Origin: Sparassis latifolia | Lineage: Eukaryota; Basidiomycota; Agaricomycetes; Polyporales; Sparassidaceae | Assembly: GCA_018466975.1 (NCBI GenBank) | Contig: CM031557.1 | Coordinates: 2,480,001-2,544,000, forward strand | DNA length: 64,000 nt | Reading direction: 5' to 3' | Shown here: piece after piece, positions 12,377 through 23,793 of the stretch | How the letters are laid out: every line of letters starts with the position of its first letter | Numbering within the stretch: position 1 is the first letter of the stretch | The notes under the pieces: generated by a model | Database searches by the model: none | Seen by the model: the letters and a program-made list of their open reading frames with translations, nothing else | Told to the model about the DNA's origin: nothing | Position numbers and translations under genes: made by a program

Positions 12377-12983
12377 AGGGTAGTTCAGAGTAGGGTTTTC
12401 GACCGGGTTTCGAGCTGGTTTTCGATGCGGTTTTCGAGGCCGGAGAAATCCGAAAACGACTTTGGTTTTGAGACGACGGCCCAAAGCCGGTTTTCGGCTT
12501 CCTCGGCATCAACTTCGGACTCTGAAAGTGAGCTGTGCAAGATGCCGATCATCGACGACGGGCACGTCGTCGCTGTCGTCGACGACAGTGACGAGGTCTT
12601 CCGGTGGAGAAATTAATTTTTCCGCTCACTTATTCTGGAAGGGTGATACTCATGGAAATTATGAAAGACCTCTTAAACATGGCAGACAATAAGTGCTTAG
12701 GTCGGGGGATGCATTTCGAGACAGCGGCGCCGTCGCGCACGATGAGCACAGCTACTTTGGCGTCACCGACAGCTCGATAGGCATGCCCGAGGTTCTCCCG
12801 TAGAGCGGCTTATTTGAAGTCCGCCTCCCAACAGTGTCGCCCGCGCCTAGCCGAAACCCGTTTTCGGCGGGTTGTTCAAGGTTGAAAACAGTTTTCGGGC
12901 TTCTCGGGGAGTCGAAAGCCAGATCGAAAACTGGTCGAAAACCAGCTCGAAAACCGCTCGAAACCTCTACTCTGAACTACCCT
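12377..12983. mobile_element. Short TIR element (607 bp, MITE-like) with TTTTCGA-rich ends
   Basis: Left end AGGGTAGTTCAGAGTAGGGT matches the reverse complement of the right end (CTCTACTCTGAACTACCCT) over about 50 bp with few differences. Both ends are built from repeats of GGTTTTCGA. The trinucleotide ATT flanks both sides (12374-12376 and 12984-12986), a possible 3 bp target duplication. There is no transposase ORF, so it is non-autonomous. The interior has a GC-rich near-palindrome around 12550-12590 (GACGACGGGCACGTCGTCG). Confidence 0.75.
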
Positions 12984-12986
12984 ATT

Positions 12987-14765
12987 GCATGGCAGCACTC
13001 TCCGACAAGAATGGTCAATATATTCGATTGAAAATAGAAGGTATGCTTGTTATCAGGATGCTGCAATAACGGTGCACTGCTCTAATAAGAGCTAAATATC
13101 CCGCGGGCCATAGGTACATCTTCTGAAGTGGTAGCGCGATTGTGTCAGCCAACTGAGCCGACCGCGCTCCTTATGATGATGGCCCCCTGTTCGTGCCGTG
13201 GCCTCTCAATACGGTAATTCTCGTTTCTTCGAACTCTACGGCACGTCCGACCTGCAAAGAAATCTGATCGTTCCGAAGTGATGCTGGCGCGTTCCAAACC
13301 CCACTGGAAGGTGGTCACAGCTCGACGGATGCAGTACTGACCGACTTCGTCGCTTCCCCGAGCGAATTAACCGATCAGACCGGAGGTGCTCGGAGAGAAG
13401 TTCGAAGAGACATTAGCATCAAGTGCTGGACCGCCCAATTCAGGTAATGCGCCAGCATTGGTGAGCCCACAAAAGAAAGTGACGAAGTGACGTCGACCAG
13501 CCGCGAGGTGTGCTGATGGACCATCCAGAAGTCGGACGGCTTTGGCTTGGTATTCCCATAGCTGAGAGAATTTGGGACGAGCATCTGGATTCGCGATAAG
13601 TGCTTCTTTCCGGAGAGAAATGAATATTTTGTGCTACTCACCTGCACGCTCGATTGGCCTTCAAGTTAGTCGCATTTTATAGTGCAGTCTATGAAACGCC
13701 TTGGAAATACTAACTCCAGCATTAAGGTGTACGCGAAAACTTACTCCTTATCATGGAAGTTGCGAAGACTGCCCACATGCCCCATGATCGGATTACTGGT
13801 GACATCAGCACTCTGAGCACTTGCATCATGAAATCCGCCGAATCTGTCTCTTCGAACAATGGCAATGGAGACTCCTCTAGAACATCCCTTTGCTGAGACA
13901 TCTGGAAGCCGAGAAGGTTCAGAATCACAGCATAAATCGATCTGTTCACCTGTGAGTGCGATATCAGTGCGACATCCTACGCGAGGGGCGTGGCTAATAT
14001 CCTAGGAGGAAAAGTTCGACAAGGTCCTAGCCAAATGGGTGGAGCGCTGTAATCCATGGAGCCCAAGGGCCAGCCGAGATACCGCCATGCTTGTCAATCC
14101 AAAAGCTTGGAATGAGGAGCATCCCGTTCGATTCAGGAAGAGGGCACCGCAGATTTTGCCTCGATGACCTTTGTCAGCTTTGGAAAGAAGCTTCAGGAAT
14201 TTGCCGCCGATCATTGCTGTAATACATGCGAAGGCTCGGGCTCCGAGCGTGCATCTCACTGGAGACTGGCATTCCCACCGACTTGAAACGTTCGGCTATC
14301 TGCCGCAACAGAGACGCTCTGTGCGCCATGCGTTACCTAAGCTGCGGCTTTGTGGCGCTGAGCAAGCACTACGAAAGCTCAAAAACAGTAAGATGAGGGC
14401 CATGTTAGCCCTAGGAGTGCGGACGGGATATAGAAGTCAGAATATGCTGATACAGTATCCTGTTCGCAAAACAGTCAGTGTTCTTCCTGAGGTTGGAAGT
14501 TGACTGTTGTTTGTACTAGGTTCAGTCCGTTCGTCCACAACTTTCGCACTGGTGTCGTTCTACGCCCGAGCGCTTTATTGCCAGTCGTCAGCCCGTGACG
14601 GATCTTCTGATACAGAAACACGACATGCAAGGGTTATCTATCCGACCATGAAAAGCTCTCACGTCAGTTAAGAAGGGGCGCCATGGGTTCACAATAAAGG
14701 GACATGGACCCGAGGAGTGTGCTCTTCCAGCTTCCTCATATTGGTCCACGATTTATTTTCCTGAC
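12987..14765. other. Gene-poor stretch with one coding-like fragment
   Basis: About 1.8 kb. The plus strand at 14006-14167 reads a convincing peptide (EEKFDKVLAKWVERCNPWSP, later MLVNPKAWNEEHPVRFRKR, then TGA) with no start or recognisable domain. Minus-strand frames at 13375-13647 and 13722-13949 also look mildly coding. I take it as the remains of one or more unidentified genes. Confidence 0.35.
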
Positions 14766-16958
14766 ATGTCAGTCACTCACCAAGATACGACGTCTGTTGA
14801 AGAGAAAGCTGCTGGGGCTTTCCAGACCGCGACGTTCCTTGTCGAGCCGTTACATGGGGAGAGGAGACTCGTGAGGAGGTTGGACGCCCGGATCATGCCG
14901 ATCGTCTGCCTGCTTTACCTGTTCGCCTGTGAGTGCTATGCCCCATTACTTGGTTGCTACTGTAGGTCTGAAGATTGACTATTTAGATCTGGACAGAACA
15001 AACCTAGGGAATGCACGCTTGCAGGGACTCCCCGGGGACGCTCTAAATGGAGACCCTACGGGTGTTCTGTTTGAATGGGTCAACTCCGTGTTTTTCTTCT
15101 CCTACGTATGTCAATATCTCTACTGTGTTCCATCGACTGTTTCACAAAGCCACAGATTATTTTCCAAATTCCGGCAACAATTACCTCGAAGCTTTTCCCT
15201 CCACGCATATGGCTAGGTTGCTCTGCGCTTGGATGGGGGCTTTGTTCAACTCTGTCGGTGGGTGGTCTTCTAATGATGAATTCACTGCGATAGAACGAAG
15301 GTCTTCCAAGGCCTGCGGTTTCAACTTCGCCGGTTTAACAGTTGCAAGGATCGGACTCGGTATGTTCGAAGCAGGATTTGGTCCAGGAATTCCGCTTTAC
15401 ATGTGTACCTGCGGTTTACCACCACCAAGTTATACATATCCTAACGGTTTGCCATATCAGCATTCTATTACACCAAGCAAGAGATCGGGATGCGATTAGC
15501 ATACCTGTTTGGCTTCGGTGCTGTCGCAGGAGCCTGTGGAGGGCTCATCGCGTTTGGCGTCCAGAATGCACACACGGCACTGGCGAATTGGAGGCTGTTA
15601 TTTATCATTGAGGGTTTGCCGACGATCTTCCTTGGTGTTCTGTGCTTGTTCCTCCTGCCCGACCGTCCCGAGGAGACAACATTCTTGAACGAACGAGAAC
15701 GCGAGTTAGCTATGGAGCGAGTTAATAGAGGAATCAAGGCAGACATAGGGAGGACAATTAAGAAAAGTACGCTTCCAATCAGTGGCACCACCTGTGAAAT
15801 GTTCATCGACACGTTAAATATTAGAACACATTGCGGCGGCTTTTCTGGATTGGAAGGTGTGCATCTCATCGCCGCTTCGGGTCTGTCAATCGACTCATTG
15901 TCCTTCACCTCAGATTTACGCTGCAGGTGTGATCTACTTTGGTGCAAACTGTGCACTGGCATCAATATCTGCTTTCCTCCCAACCATCATCACGACCTTC
16001 GGATACTGTGCGTGTCCGATCTCCTACATAATGCATTGTAAATCTCTGAGGCTCAGGTTCTTTGCGAAGCGAATGCGCTCGCACAGTTGCTCACGGTCCC
16101 TCCATACGCTGTTGCTGCCATTATTCTTTGCAGTACTTCATATTGCTCAGATAGGTTGCAAAGTCGTGGCTTTTCCGTCGTCGCTGCGAGTATGCTAGGC
16201 GTTCTGGGCTATGTGTACGTCATTAGACTGCTCCGCATGCAACTTTTGGCTGAAATTCTGGCGTCCCGAGTCTGTTACTCGCTGTTCCTTATAACGACCA
16301 TGTCCGGTATTTTGCAACATTCTGCATCACAAGTGGAACATACACGATTATTGGCGTTGTCATTGCTTGGTGTGCGTGTGTCGGCTTCTAGCACATCTTC
16401 GCGACTAATGTCGAACGCAGTCACACATAATCTTGGGTCGGAGACTAAAAAGGCTACGGGCATCCCGATGTACATTGCCATTGGACAGTGCGGAAGCGTA
16501 CTGGGCTCCCATTTATTCCCAACTACAGACGGTCCTCGATTCATGTGAGTTACCGAGGAAGGATATTTCTGCATGCTCGGTCAACAAGTAATCTATCTTT
16601 ATTTTGCATTGTCAGCACTGGATTTGCAGGCAAGTTCCGATTCATGATCAAGTCACCAAATTTTTTAATGCTTCCGTATTAGTTTCATGTGCCCTGGAGT
16701 TCGTTTCCGCGGTAACAGCTATTATTCTCACCGTACGCCTTCCATTCCGTAGTGATTGTCGCGATTTTTCTGACCAAGTTGTTTAGATGTATTATCGCAT
16801 GGAGAACAAGCGAAGAGACGGTAAGTTTGGGAAGCCCATTAGGGATGCAATGGTAGATACGTCAGAACTGGCTGATATGGCAAGTGGGCCTTGCTTGGAA
16901 TGCTACTGGCTGCTCATGTCTACTATTACAGGCCCCCGATTTTCGTTACGTCCCGTGA
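14766..16958 (+). CDS. MFS transporter, Dal5/allantoate permease-like (anion:cation symporter family)
   Basis: Twelve-helix plasma membrane transporter of the ACS family (Dal5, Tna1, Seo1 relatives), which move small organic anions or vitamins. I can splice fourteen exons: 14766-14928, 14987-15105, 15156-15257, 15311-15404, 15461-15766, 15825-15856, 15914-16007, 16070-16214, 16271-16371, 16421-16544, 16616-16629, 16683-16732, 16787-16879, 16932-16958. Phases all match and give 487 residues. Family blocks: YLDRTNLGNARLQGLPGD, GLTVARIGLGMFEAGFGPGI, YTKQEIGMRLAYLFGFGAVA, LPDRPEETTFLNERERELAM, HNLGSETKKATGIPMYIAIG, DTSELADMAPDFRYVP. Two introns (16630-16682 and 16880-16931) begin with GCAAGT, GC-AG type. 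No lesion seen. The substrate cannot be told. Confidence 0.85.
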
Positions 16959-17572
16959 GCACGTCCACAGTAGTTTCGCATTAGTTACCGTGGTATATTT
17001 CAGGTGTGTAATATCTCGAGCGCGGTTATCTTAAATGCTACTCACCACCAGCTCTATCCTTTAGCGGAAGCAGCCGAGCTGTTCCTTGTATTGAAAGAAA
17101 TCGGAAAGCAGGATTTCCTGTTTGGAATTGTCTTGTAATGGCTGTATGCACAAAACCCACAGACTTTCACACCTCATGCACGTTTCCTCCCGCGCAGACA
17201 TGTGAGCTTGTTGGTGCATTAACAGATTCTCAGACATCATGATCAGCATGATTTAAGCTTAAATATCCTTACTCTCGTTCGTGCCGAGCTGCACGAGGAG
17301 AGTCCTTCCTGTGCGACATATGAATTCAGCCGGCTTGATTTACGGTCTCAAGTCATGACGCATGCCCAATGGGAAGCTCGACTTCGCTTCAGGATGAGCT
17401 TTGCGACAGTTAACTACAGACGCAGTGGAATTTGGTGCGTGGACAGCATATTCCGCAATATCTACGTTTGCACATGAATCTCGCACAACAGGATGCGTTT
17501 GTCTATGTAGACACATCCACGTCTTCAAATCATTCTTAAATTCAACCACGTCCTCGCGTCCTCTGCATTGAC
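16959..17572. other. Intergenic region
   Basis: 614 bp downstream of the transporter. No conserved ORF, repeat or RNA gene recognised. Confidence 0.4.
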
Positions 17573-18199
17573 ATGCCTCCACATCGCGCCCTGGGTGCGC
17601 TATCTTTGCATAAATCTACAAATATTACTTTATTGGCATACCCGATGCAGCCACCTCGTTATGTCGGCGGACACTGGAGCTGCACGCGTCTGCAGATTAT
17701 TCTCAGTAGCTGCTCGAGACGTTCTATGCGCCGTTCTGTGTGTTCGATTTTCCCACAGTTGCTGCGTTTACAGGTCACTGCCTGGACGGTGGACCTGAAG
17801 GCACTCTGTCTACCTGACTTAGTCTTTCAGACACTTCCTTCGAAGTTGTCCACACCCGCTCGACATCGTCTGCGCACGCTTGAAGTCAACAACCTGGAGC
17901 CAATGACAGATGCTTTGCAGACGGCGTGCTCTTTGATGAGCTGTTTCCGGAAGTTGAGTTCGAGCTCGAGCAGGACGCCGCTCGATGTCCATGTGGGAAA
18001 CGATGCTGAACTTAACTTCAAACGGGCGTTGGAGTTATCAAAACCTCTTCTATGCAAAAAAACGCTGGCGAGAGCCGCTGGTGAGGCAGCTAGCAGGGGG
18101 AGTCCTGTCACGATATTTGACCGCAACTACCTTTACAATCCTGGGGAGCCTCATGTGGCTCGTTTTCTGTGGCTTCTATTTAATGCCAATGCTACATAG
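17573..18199 (+). pseudogene. Decayed F-box / LRR remnant
   Basis: A 208-codon open frame starts MPPHRALGALSLH, like the MSPHRALE starts of the intact paralogues. The F-box signature GAARVCRLFSVAARDVL is in another frame at about 17670-17720, so the F-box is split. Near the end the frame has GEPHVARFLWLLFN, which parallels DHAQVAHFVDTVFP close to the C terminus of the copy at 18781. The middle, where 250 or more LRR residues belong, is mostly missing. It is best read as a truncated, frame-shifted relic; the match is by eye. Confidence 0.5.
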
Positions 18200-18780
18200 A
18201 ACAATAACACAATTCTACAATGCGATGACACACGTAGATCACAACTGTTCTACCGCGCGCCTCTACTGCCTGGAACGGATCAAGGGAGAATTATAGAAGT
18301 GAGGCGGGCCGCCAATGCATATCGAGACCAGGATACCAAATTTCATCGCAAATGCGATGGTCTTTGCTGTCCAGTGCGACGGAGCTACTAACACATCTTT
18401 AGTGTACTATTCACCGTATAAACGACTTCGGTGATAGACGCCGGCAAAAACATTGAGCTCGAACTGGAACAAGATCATGCAGACCTTTGCATGATGAACA
18501 AAATTAACCGACCGAATCTTCAAGCTTCACGCGGGTATCCCAGGGTACAAAATCGAAGCAGTGTGCCTTTATAGTGAATTCGGAAAACCTTGTTCACCGG
18601 AAAAAAAGGGGGGATGAAAGGACAAGGTCTTCCAAACTCGCTGTGAATAACGGAAGACCCCAAGCCAGTATGGCTCGTGTTGTTCAAGAATGGCAGCTCA
18701 GTCTATATAATTGAATCAGCTCTCCACCTGCTGTTGAGAATTCATACCACCCACTGCACTGAACTGTCACCACATTTAAT
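18200..18780. promoter_or_regulatory. Upstream flank of F-box copy 3
   Basis: About 580 bp without a gene; presumably includes the promoter of the gene starting at 18781. No clear TATA element picked out. Confidence 0.35.
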
Positions 18781-20472
18781 ATGTCTCTGCATCGTGCTTT
18801 GGAATGTCTCGATGTCATTGAAGGGATCTTCCAACGCTTCTCTTCGACTCGAGAGGACCGCCAGACTCTGGCGAGAGCTGCTCGTGTTTGCAAGGCATTT
18901 GCAGATCCGGCACTAGATGCTTTGTGGGAAACGCTGGATGACATAATTCCAGCATTCAGGCTTCTTCCTTCGCTTGCAGTTGTTTTTGATGAACATGGGT
19001 TTCAAGTTGTAAGATATCACAATACTGTTCCAAGTTACGTTCTCACCGGTAGTCGAAAGGACGTAACCTTCGGTATTATACCTCAAGACGCCTGGGACCG
19101 ATTTCAGCAGTATGCGAGACGTGTCCGCAAGCTGACAGTGATGTCTCCTGCTAGCGCATTGATGGAGGCTCCAAGTCGTCCTCTGGAACAACTCGCTCAA
19201 CGGGGTGGTGGCCAGGTTGTATTTCCACGTCTTGAGAGGTTGACATGGAGACAGGAATACCTCAGCCGTAGTAACAGGAACATTCTTCTTTTGATACCAT
19301 CGTCCCTGGAAGCCTTGTCGATCCAAGGTGTCATACGCGACTCCGGCGGGGAGACAAGCTGGCAATGGCTAGAGGCGTCTCAAGATCTGTTACGAACCAT
19401 CTTCTCCAGAGCGCCCCGCCTGCAAGCCTTCGCCATATCTGGCATCGTTCATCCCCGGGCACTGGTATCAATACGCGCTCTCCCAGCTTTGCGTCAAGTC
19501 CACATTGTTTCACGCATTATCAATCTCCAGGCCATACGAGTACTTGCATCATTCCCATACCTAGTCGAGCTCTCTATCCATGCACGTTTCACGATCCCCG
19601 ATGACTCTGGTTGTATTGGGTTTCCCGTGCTGAAGGACTTAAGTGTCCGGGGCACCCAAATGGAACACACCCCTGAGCTAGTTAATAGGTTGCCGTCCAT
19701 CGAGCTCACCCATTTATTGTCGACTATCCTTTCCCCATCGGTCCGTACACTGTCAGCCAACATACGTGCAGATGAGGATGGCCAGCTTGAACCTCTTTTG
19801 TCACTAATAGCCTCAAAGTACCGTTCATTACGCGTGCTTTCCCTCGAGGTCGACAATGCTGCCCCGGACACCAGATCATTCTCGGGTGTATTGAGACCAC
19901 TCGTATCGTTGCGAGTACTTCGCATCATACGTATCCGTCTCTTGTATTCGATGCTGTTGCCAGCCGAACTACTTGTCGACATGGCGATGGCTTGGCCTGA
20001 AGCAATCGAAGTAACACTGTTCGCCGAGACACCATCGATAGACACTAGCATCCCAGTCGATGCGGTGTACGTTCTGACTGAATTCGCTCGGCTCTGCCCG
20101 AAGTTGGAAACCCTCGAGCTGCCTTATCTTGATTTCCAGCATCCCCCTTCGTTAGACACGCTGACCGCCACCAAGGGTCATGGTCTTCGCTCTCTCGGCG
20201 TAAGCGCCTATTCGAACATGTCGATCGAAGACCACGCACAGGTGGCACACTTCGTCGATACCGTCTTTCCCAAACTAGCCATCGACAGCCAACTGAATTG
20301 GCTACCACTTGAGGAGGGCTATGATTCTAGAATGAACTGGAAGCGGGTGTTGGAGCTGATGAAGGAGCTTCGTCGGGAGAGAGAGAGCTCGTCGGGGCAA
20401 ATTGGGACACGGAATTCCCTTGGGTACGTAGTGTGCCTCGTAAGCTTGATTGATCTGACCGTATACGCTTAG
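18781..20472 (+). CDS. F-box / leucine-rich-repeat protein, copy 3
   Basis: Likely SCF ubiquitin-ligase adaptor. Open over 563 codons. F-box at residues about 3-55 (HRALECLDVIEGIFQRFSST, ARAARVCKAFADPALDALWE), then LRR-type repeats to about residue 480 and a C-terminal NWKRVLELMKELRRERE segment. The conserved paralogue donor GTAAGAT is at 19009; the candidate intron 19009-19059 is 51 nt, has no stop and would be phase 0, so either form is in frame. A second possible intron at the 3' end (20424-20472, GTACGT...CTTAG) would swap the last residues for GESNM and move the stop to 20486-20488. The gene lies in a tandem segmental duplication with the copy at 22092. Confidence 0.83.
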   Translation: MSLHRALECLDVIEGIFQRFSSTREDRQTLARAARVCKAFADPALDALWETLDDIIPAFRLLPSLAVVFDEHGFQVVRYHNTVPSYVLTGSRKDVTFGIIPQDAWDRFQQYARRVRKLTVMSPASALMEAPSRPLEQLAQRGGGQVVFPRLERLTWRQEYLSRSNRNILLLIPSSLEALSIQGVIRDSGGETSWQWLEASQDLLRTIFSRAPRLQAFAISGIVHPRALVSIRALPALRQVHIVSRIINLQAIRVLASFPYLVELSIHARFTIPDDSGCIGFPVLKDLSVRGTQMEHTPELVNRLPSIELTHLLSTILSPSVRTLSANIRADEDGQLEPLLSLIASKYRSLRVLSLEVDNAAPDTRSFSGVLRPLVSLRVLRIIRIRLLYSMLLPAELLVDMAMAWPEAIEVTLFAETPSIDTSIPVDAVYVLTEFARLCPKLETLELPYLDFQHPPSLDTLTATKGHGLRSLGVSAYSNMSIEDHAQVAHFVDTVFPKLAIDSQLNWLPLEEGYDSRMNWKRVLELMKELRRERESSSGQIGTRNSLGYVVCLVSLIDLTVYA

Positions 20473-21960
20473 TGAATCTAATATGTAGACTGAAGGCGAA
20501 TCACGGAGCTCTTTCTAGCATCTGTGTCGTAGCTGTGATCTAGTATACCATGAACTGGAACCGCACGAGGTTGAGATCATTGTCCCCCCTTCTTGAAGTC
20601 CCGCATGACGTGTGAGCTGCGCTAACATGAAGTTAGCGAGAGGAAAACCACACCTGCGATACAGGTGAGTAATCATATCTGATTGGCCCTGAACAAATGA
20701 AGCTGCAGAGTGGAATCAAGACAACATTTGGGTATTTTCATGGTTCTAGCACTCAACAGTCGACTTAATCCGCAGGTGTTGGCAAGCTTTCTGGATGCAT
20801 CTTTCCTGAACTGGATGTTGATTGTGCGTCTGATGCTGATCCGCCAGTCAGACGCTTTCGACGACTCCAACTGAGAACGGGTGCTAGTGGCGTTGAAATG
20901 CATGCTGTGAGACAGATCTGTGTGCTCGGGTGAGTAATTCTTAAACTCACTACACCTCCTTTGGTTTGTAGTCGTGCCTTCAGTGTCGGATTAATCTCTG
21001 AACATCTAAGGCATCGGTCGCAACCTAGCAGCGGTGGAGCTAGTGCCTAACACCATTTCGACGTCGTGGAATTTTATTGTATAGAAAAAACAGCCCATGG
21101 CCTGTAATCATGTGCATACTAATACACTTGCTTCGTATCCAAGCCGGTAAGGTGCGCCGTGTATGGCACTACGCACTCTGATGAAACTATTCACTATTTC
21201 CGCCCGTCATTCAGCCGATGACGCATAACACGTTGAGCATTACCGTGACTTGCGCGGTTCATTCACAGATGTAGTCGTGTGCGCTCGAAAGATTAGGTCA
21301 AGGCCATTAACTTACACTTCCGCATTACCCATACGTGTGGGTCGTTCTCCTGCTCAACGGCTGCGCTGATTTTCTTGTGTGAGGATGCAGACCTCGCGTT
21401 GGATACTCATGTCCATGGATGAATATGAGGTCAGGCCGTCAGGTAGAGAACGACAGCGGCATCAATATTGGAATGTGACGTGGGATTTGGGGAATATCGT
21501 CAAAGATGCTGTGAGGATGGATGCGGCATCGGCTGTCCGTTCCTCTATATGATGACGTCTTTGGTGGTGACAGTTCCGACAACGTGCGAAATTTCGTAGA
21601 ATAATCTTGCATCCTTTGCTGATATTCGAACACAGGACACTATCAATGTACCAAAAAACAAAAAGACACCATCCTCGAGACGTACACAACCTACAAATTA
21701 TATAGCAATCTCTACCCCAAGCAGACATTAGCGCAGAACGGACGCGAGTGGCGGCGGGGGTTAATAAATAGTGTTGCGTATCGTATCGTAACGTATCGCA
21801 TCATAACATATAAATTGTGAAGTGAGTTCGAATCGAGAACTTCAAAAACGGGAAGACGGCCGCGAGGTCGCCCATAAGTATCACAATCACTCCAGCTCGG
21901 CGCAGAGGGCCTCGCCTGCACATCTCGCTCTTGATCGTGACGCTGACCGTCGCTGGGAGC
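18781..21960 (+). repeat. Segmental duplication, unit A
   Basis: F-box copy 3 plus about 1.5 kb downstream. Matching points with unit B (22092-25240): the F-box genes; the post-stop sequence (GTGAATCTAATATGTAGACT versus GTGAATCTAATGTGTGGATT); blocks near 20630-20690 and 24010-24060; the GTTGCGTATCGTA run near 21772 and 25033; and the LIM-gene tail near 21920 and 25202. Unit length is about 3.3 kb. Confidence 0.7.
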
Positions 21961-22091
21961 AAGGGACCGTAAGCGGAGGATAAGGCCGGTCACGCCAACA
22001 GCGAGTCCGCGACGTCTGTTGAACCACTGCTGGCTCTTCCTTTGCATCTTGAGCGTTCGTTCACGCGCCAACCATCGCACTACTTGACAAA
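20489..22091. other. Unit A downstream region with a copied LIM-gene tail
   Basis: 1.6 kb without an intact gene. At 21917-21947 the minus strand reads a copy of the last codons of the LIM gene (VTIKSEM-like), with the stop changed from TGA to TGC, flanked by the same GCCGCGAGGTCGCCC-type sequence as at 25144. The rest is degenerate match to 23794-25190. Confidence 0.6.
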
Positions 22092-23793
22092 ATGTCTCCC
22101 CATCGTGCCTTGGAAAGCCTCGACATCCTCGAAGAAATCTTTCAATACTACTCTCCTGCTAACATGTGGGAGATTGAGAATCGCCGGGACCTGGCAAGAG
22201 CTGCACGGGTTTGTAGGGCGTTTGCAGATCCTGCGTTGAATGTTTTGTGGCGATCTTTGGAGGATATGCTTCCAGCATTAATGCTTTTCCCCTCATTCTC
22301 AATCAGCATGGTTGCCGATGGGAACGGGAAGGACAAGCGTGTAAGACATTGTCATAATGATCTCAATCATCCTTGGACTGAAATTCCACAGGAGATAAGC
22401 CTTGGCGAGATATCCCAGGCTGCTTGGGAACGGTTCCTGCAGTATGCGAAGCGCGTCCGGGAGCTGTCTCTAACCACCACTGGCATTTTGTCAAGTGCTC
22501 CAAGTTGTGTTCTGGAACAACTCGCTCAGCATAACAATGGCCAAGCGTTGTTTCCGTGCCTTGAAGAATTACTGTGGATACAACCTTTGCGGTCCAGCAC
22601 GGGCATTCTCCACCTTATTGCACCGTCCCTGCAAATTCTGTCGATACGCAATGAAGTTCCCACACTTCTGATACCTACCATAGGTGGGGAGGAGAAGGAT
22701 AAACTCGGGAAGGATGAACAGGTCTTTGAAGATGTGCTGAAAAGCATCTTCTCTCGAGTATCCTATCTGCAAACCTTGGCGTTAACTGGCACCTTTCACC
22801 CTTTGTTGCTGGTGCCGATAGGCATGTGCAAGTCTCTGCGCGAAGTCTCTATATCGAGGGTTTCAAGGGATGTCAATCTTCAGGGCATAAAGGCCCTTGC
22901 CTCCTTGCCACACTTAGTCAAGTTGCTTATCTCCCCCTTAACAATCGGCGAAATCACCGATTGCAAGGGCTTTCCTGTGCTGGAGGTCCTGAACATACGC
23001 AGCGGGTCATCATCCACCGCTGTTACTCGCTTCTTGTCAATGATCCTCTCCCCATCCCTCCATGAATTGACAGCATCTATAACTGCAGATGTTGACGCAC
23101 AGATTCGCCATGTGCTCTCACTCATAGCCTCGAAATTCCCTTCGCTGCGCGAACTTCAGTTTGGCGTCATTCATCCTGGTGTGGAACGAATATCGTTTTC
23201 AGGGGCGTTCAAGCCGGTCATGTCATTGCGAAGTCTTCGCATTGCAAATTTCGGCGTCTCCTCCTCAATGTCATTGCGAAGTCTTCGCATTGCAAATTTC
23301 GGCGTCTCCTCCTCAATGTCATTGTCAGCTCAGCATATCAAGTACGATGCTACTGCAAGGCGATGACCCCTCAATCGACGCTGTGCATGTTCTAACAGAG
23401 ATTTCACGGCTCTGCCTGAAATTGGAGAGCCTTAATATACCTTATCTTGACTACCAAAATCCTCCTTCAGTAAATGCGCACACCGCTGGCCCGGGACATG
23501 GTCTGCGCGACCTCGAGATGAGCGATTATTCAAATCGGACGATCACCGACCACGCGCGGGTGGCACACTTCCTGGACAGTGTATTCCCGCAACTTGCCAT
23601 TGACAGCGCGCTAAGGATGCTCAAGTGGCCGAGGCAGAATGCCACTGGTACTGGAGCCAACTGGGAACGGGTGCTGGAGCTGATGAAGGAGCTTCGTCGG
23701 GAGAGAGAGCTCACGGGGAAAATTGAGACACAGAATCCGCTTGGGTACGTGGTGTGTCTCCTAAGCTGGATTGATCTGACTGGATATGCTTAG
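22092..23793 (+). pseudogene. F-box / LRR protein, copy 4, frame broken
   Basis: Closest to copy 3. The 5' frame (22092-23366) has the F-box (SPHRALESLDILEEIFQYYS, ARAARVCRAFADPALNVLW) and LRRs. A 48 bp unit encoding MSLRSLRIANFGVSSS is tandemly duplicated at 23220-23267 and 23268-23315, with the start of a third copy. Next comes a deletion of the segment that in copy 3 encodes LLVDMAMAWPEAIEVTL. The frame then ends at a TGA (23364-23366), while the conserved C-terminal part (DDPSIDAVHVLTEISRLC to KELRREREL) continues in another frame to 23793. The candidate intron 22341-22391 is 51 nt, as in copy 3. I see no splice pair that would rescue the frame. Confidence 0.7.

Noticed and set aside
21780..21850. 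Possible tRNA (GTTCGAATC-like box)
   Set aside because: The B-box-like string is there, but no matching A box or cloverleaf stems could be drawn around it.
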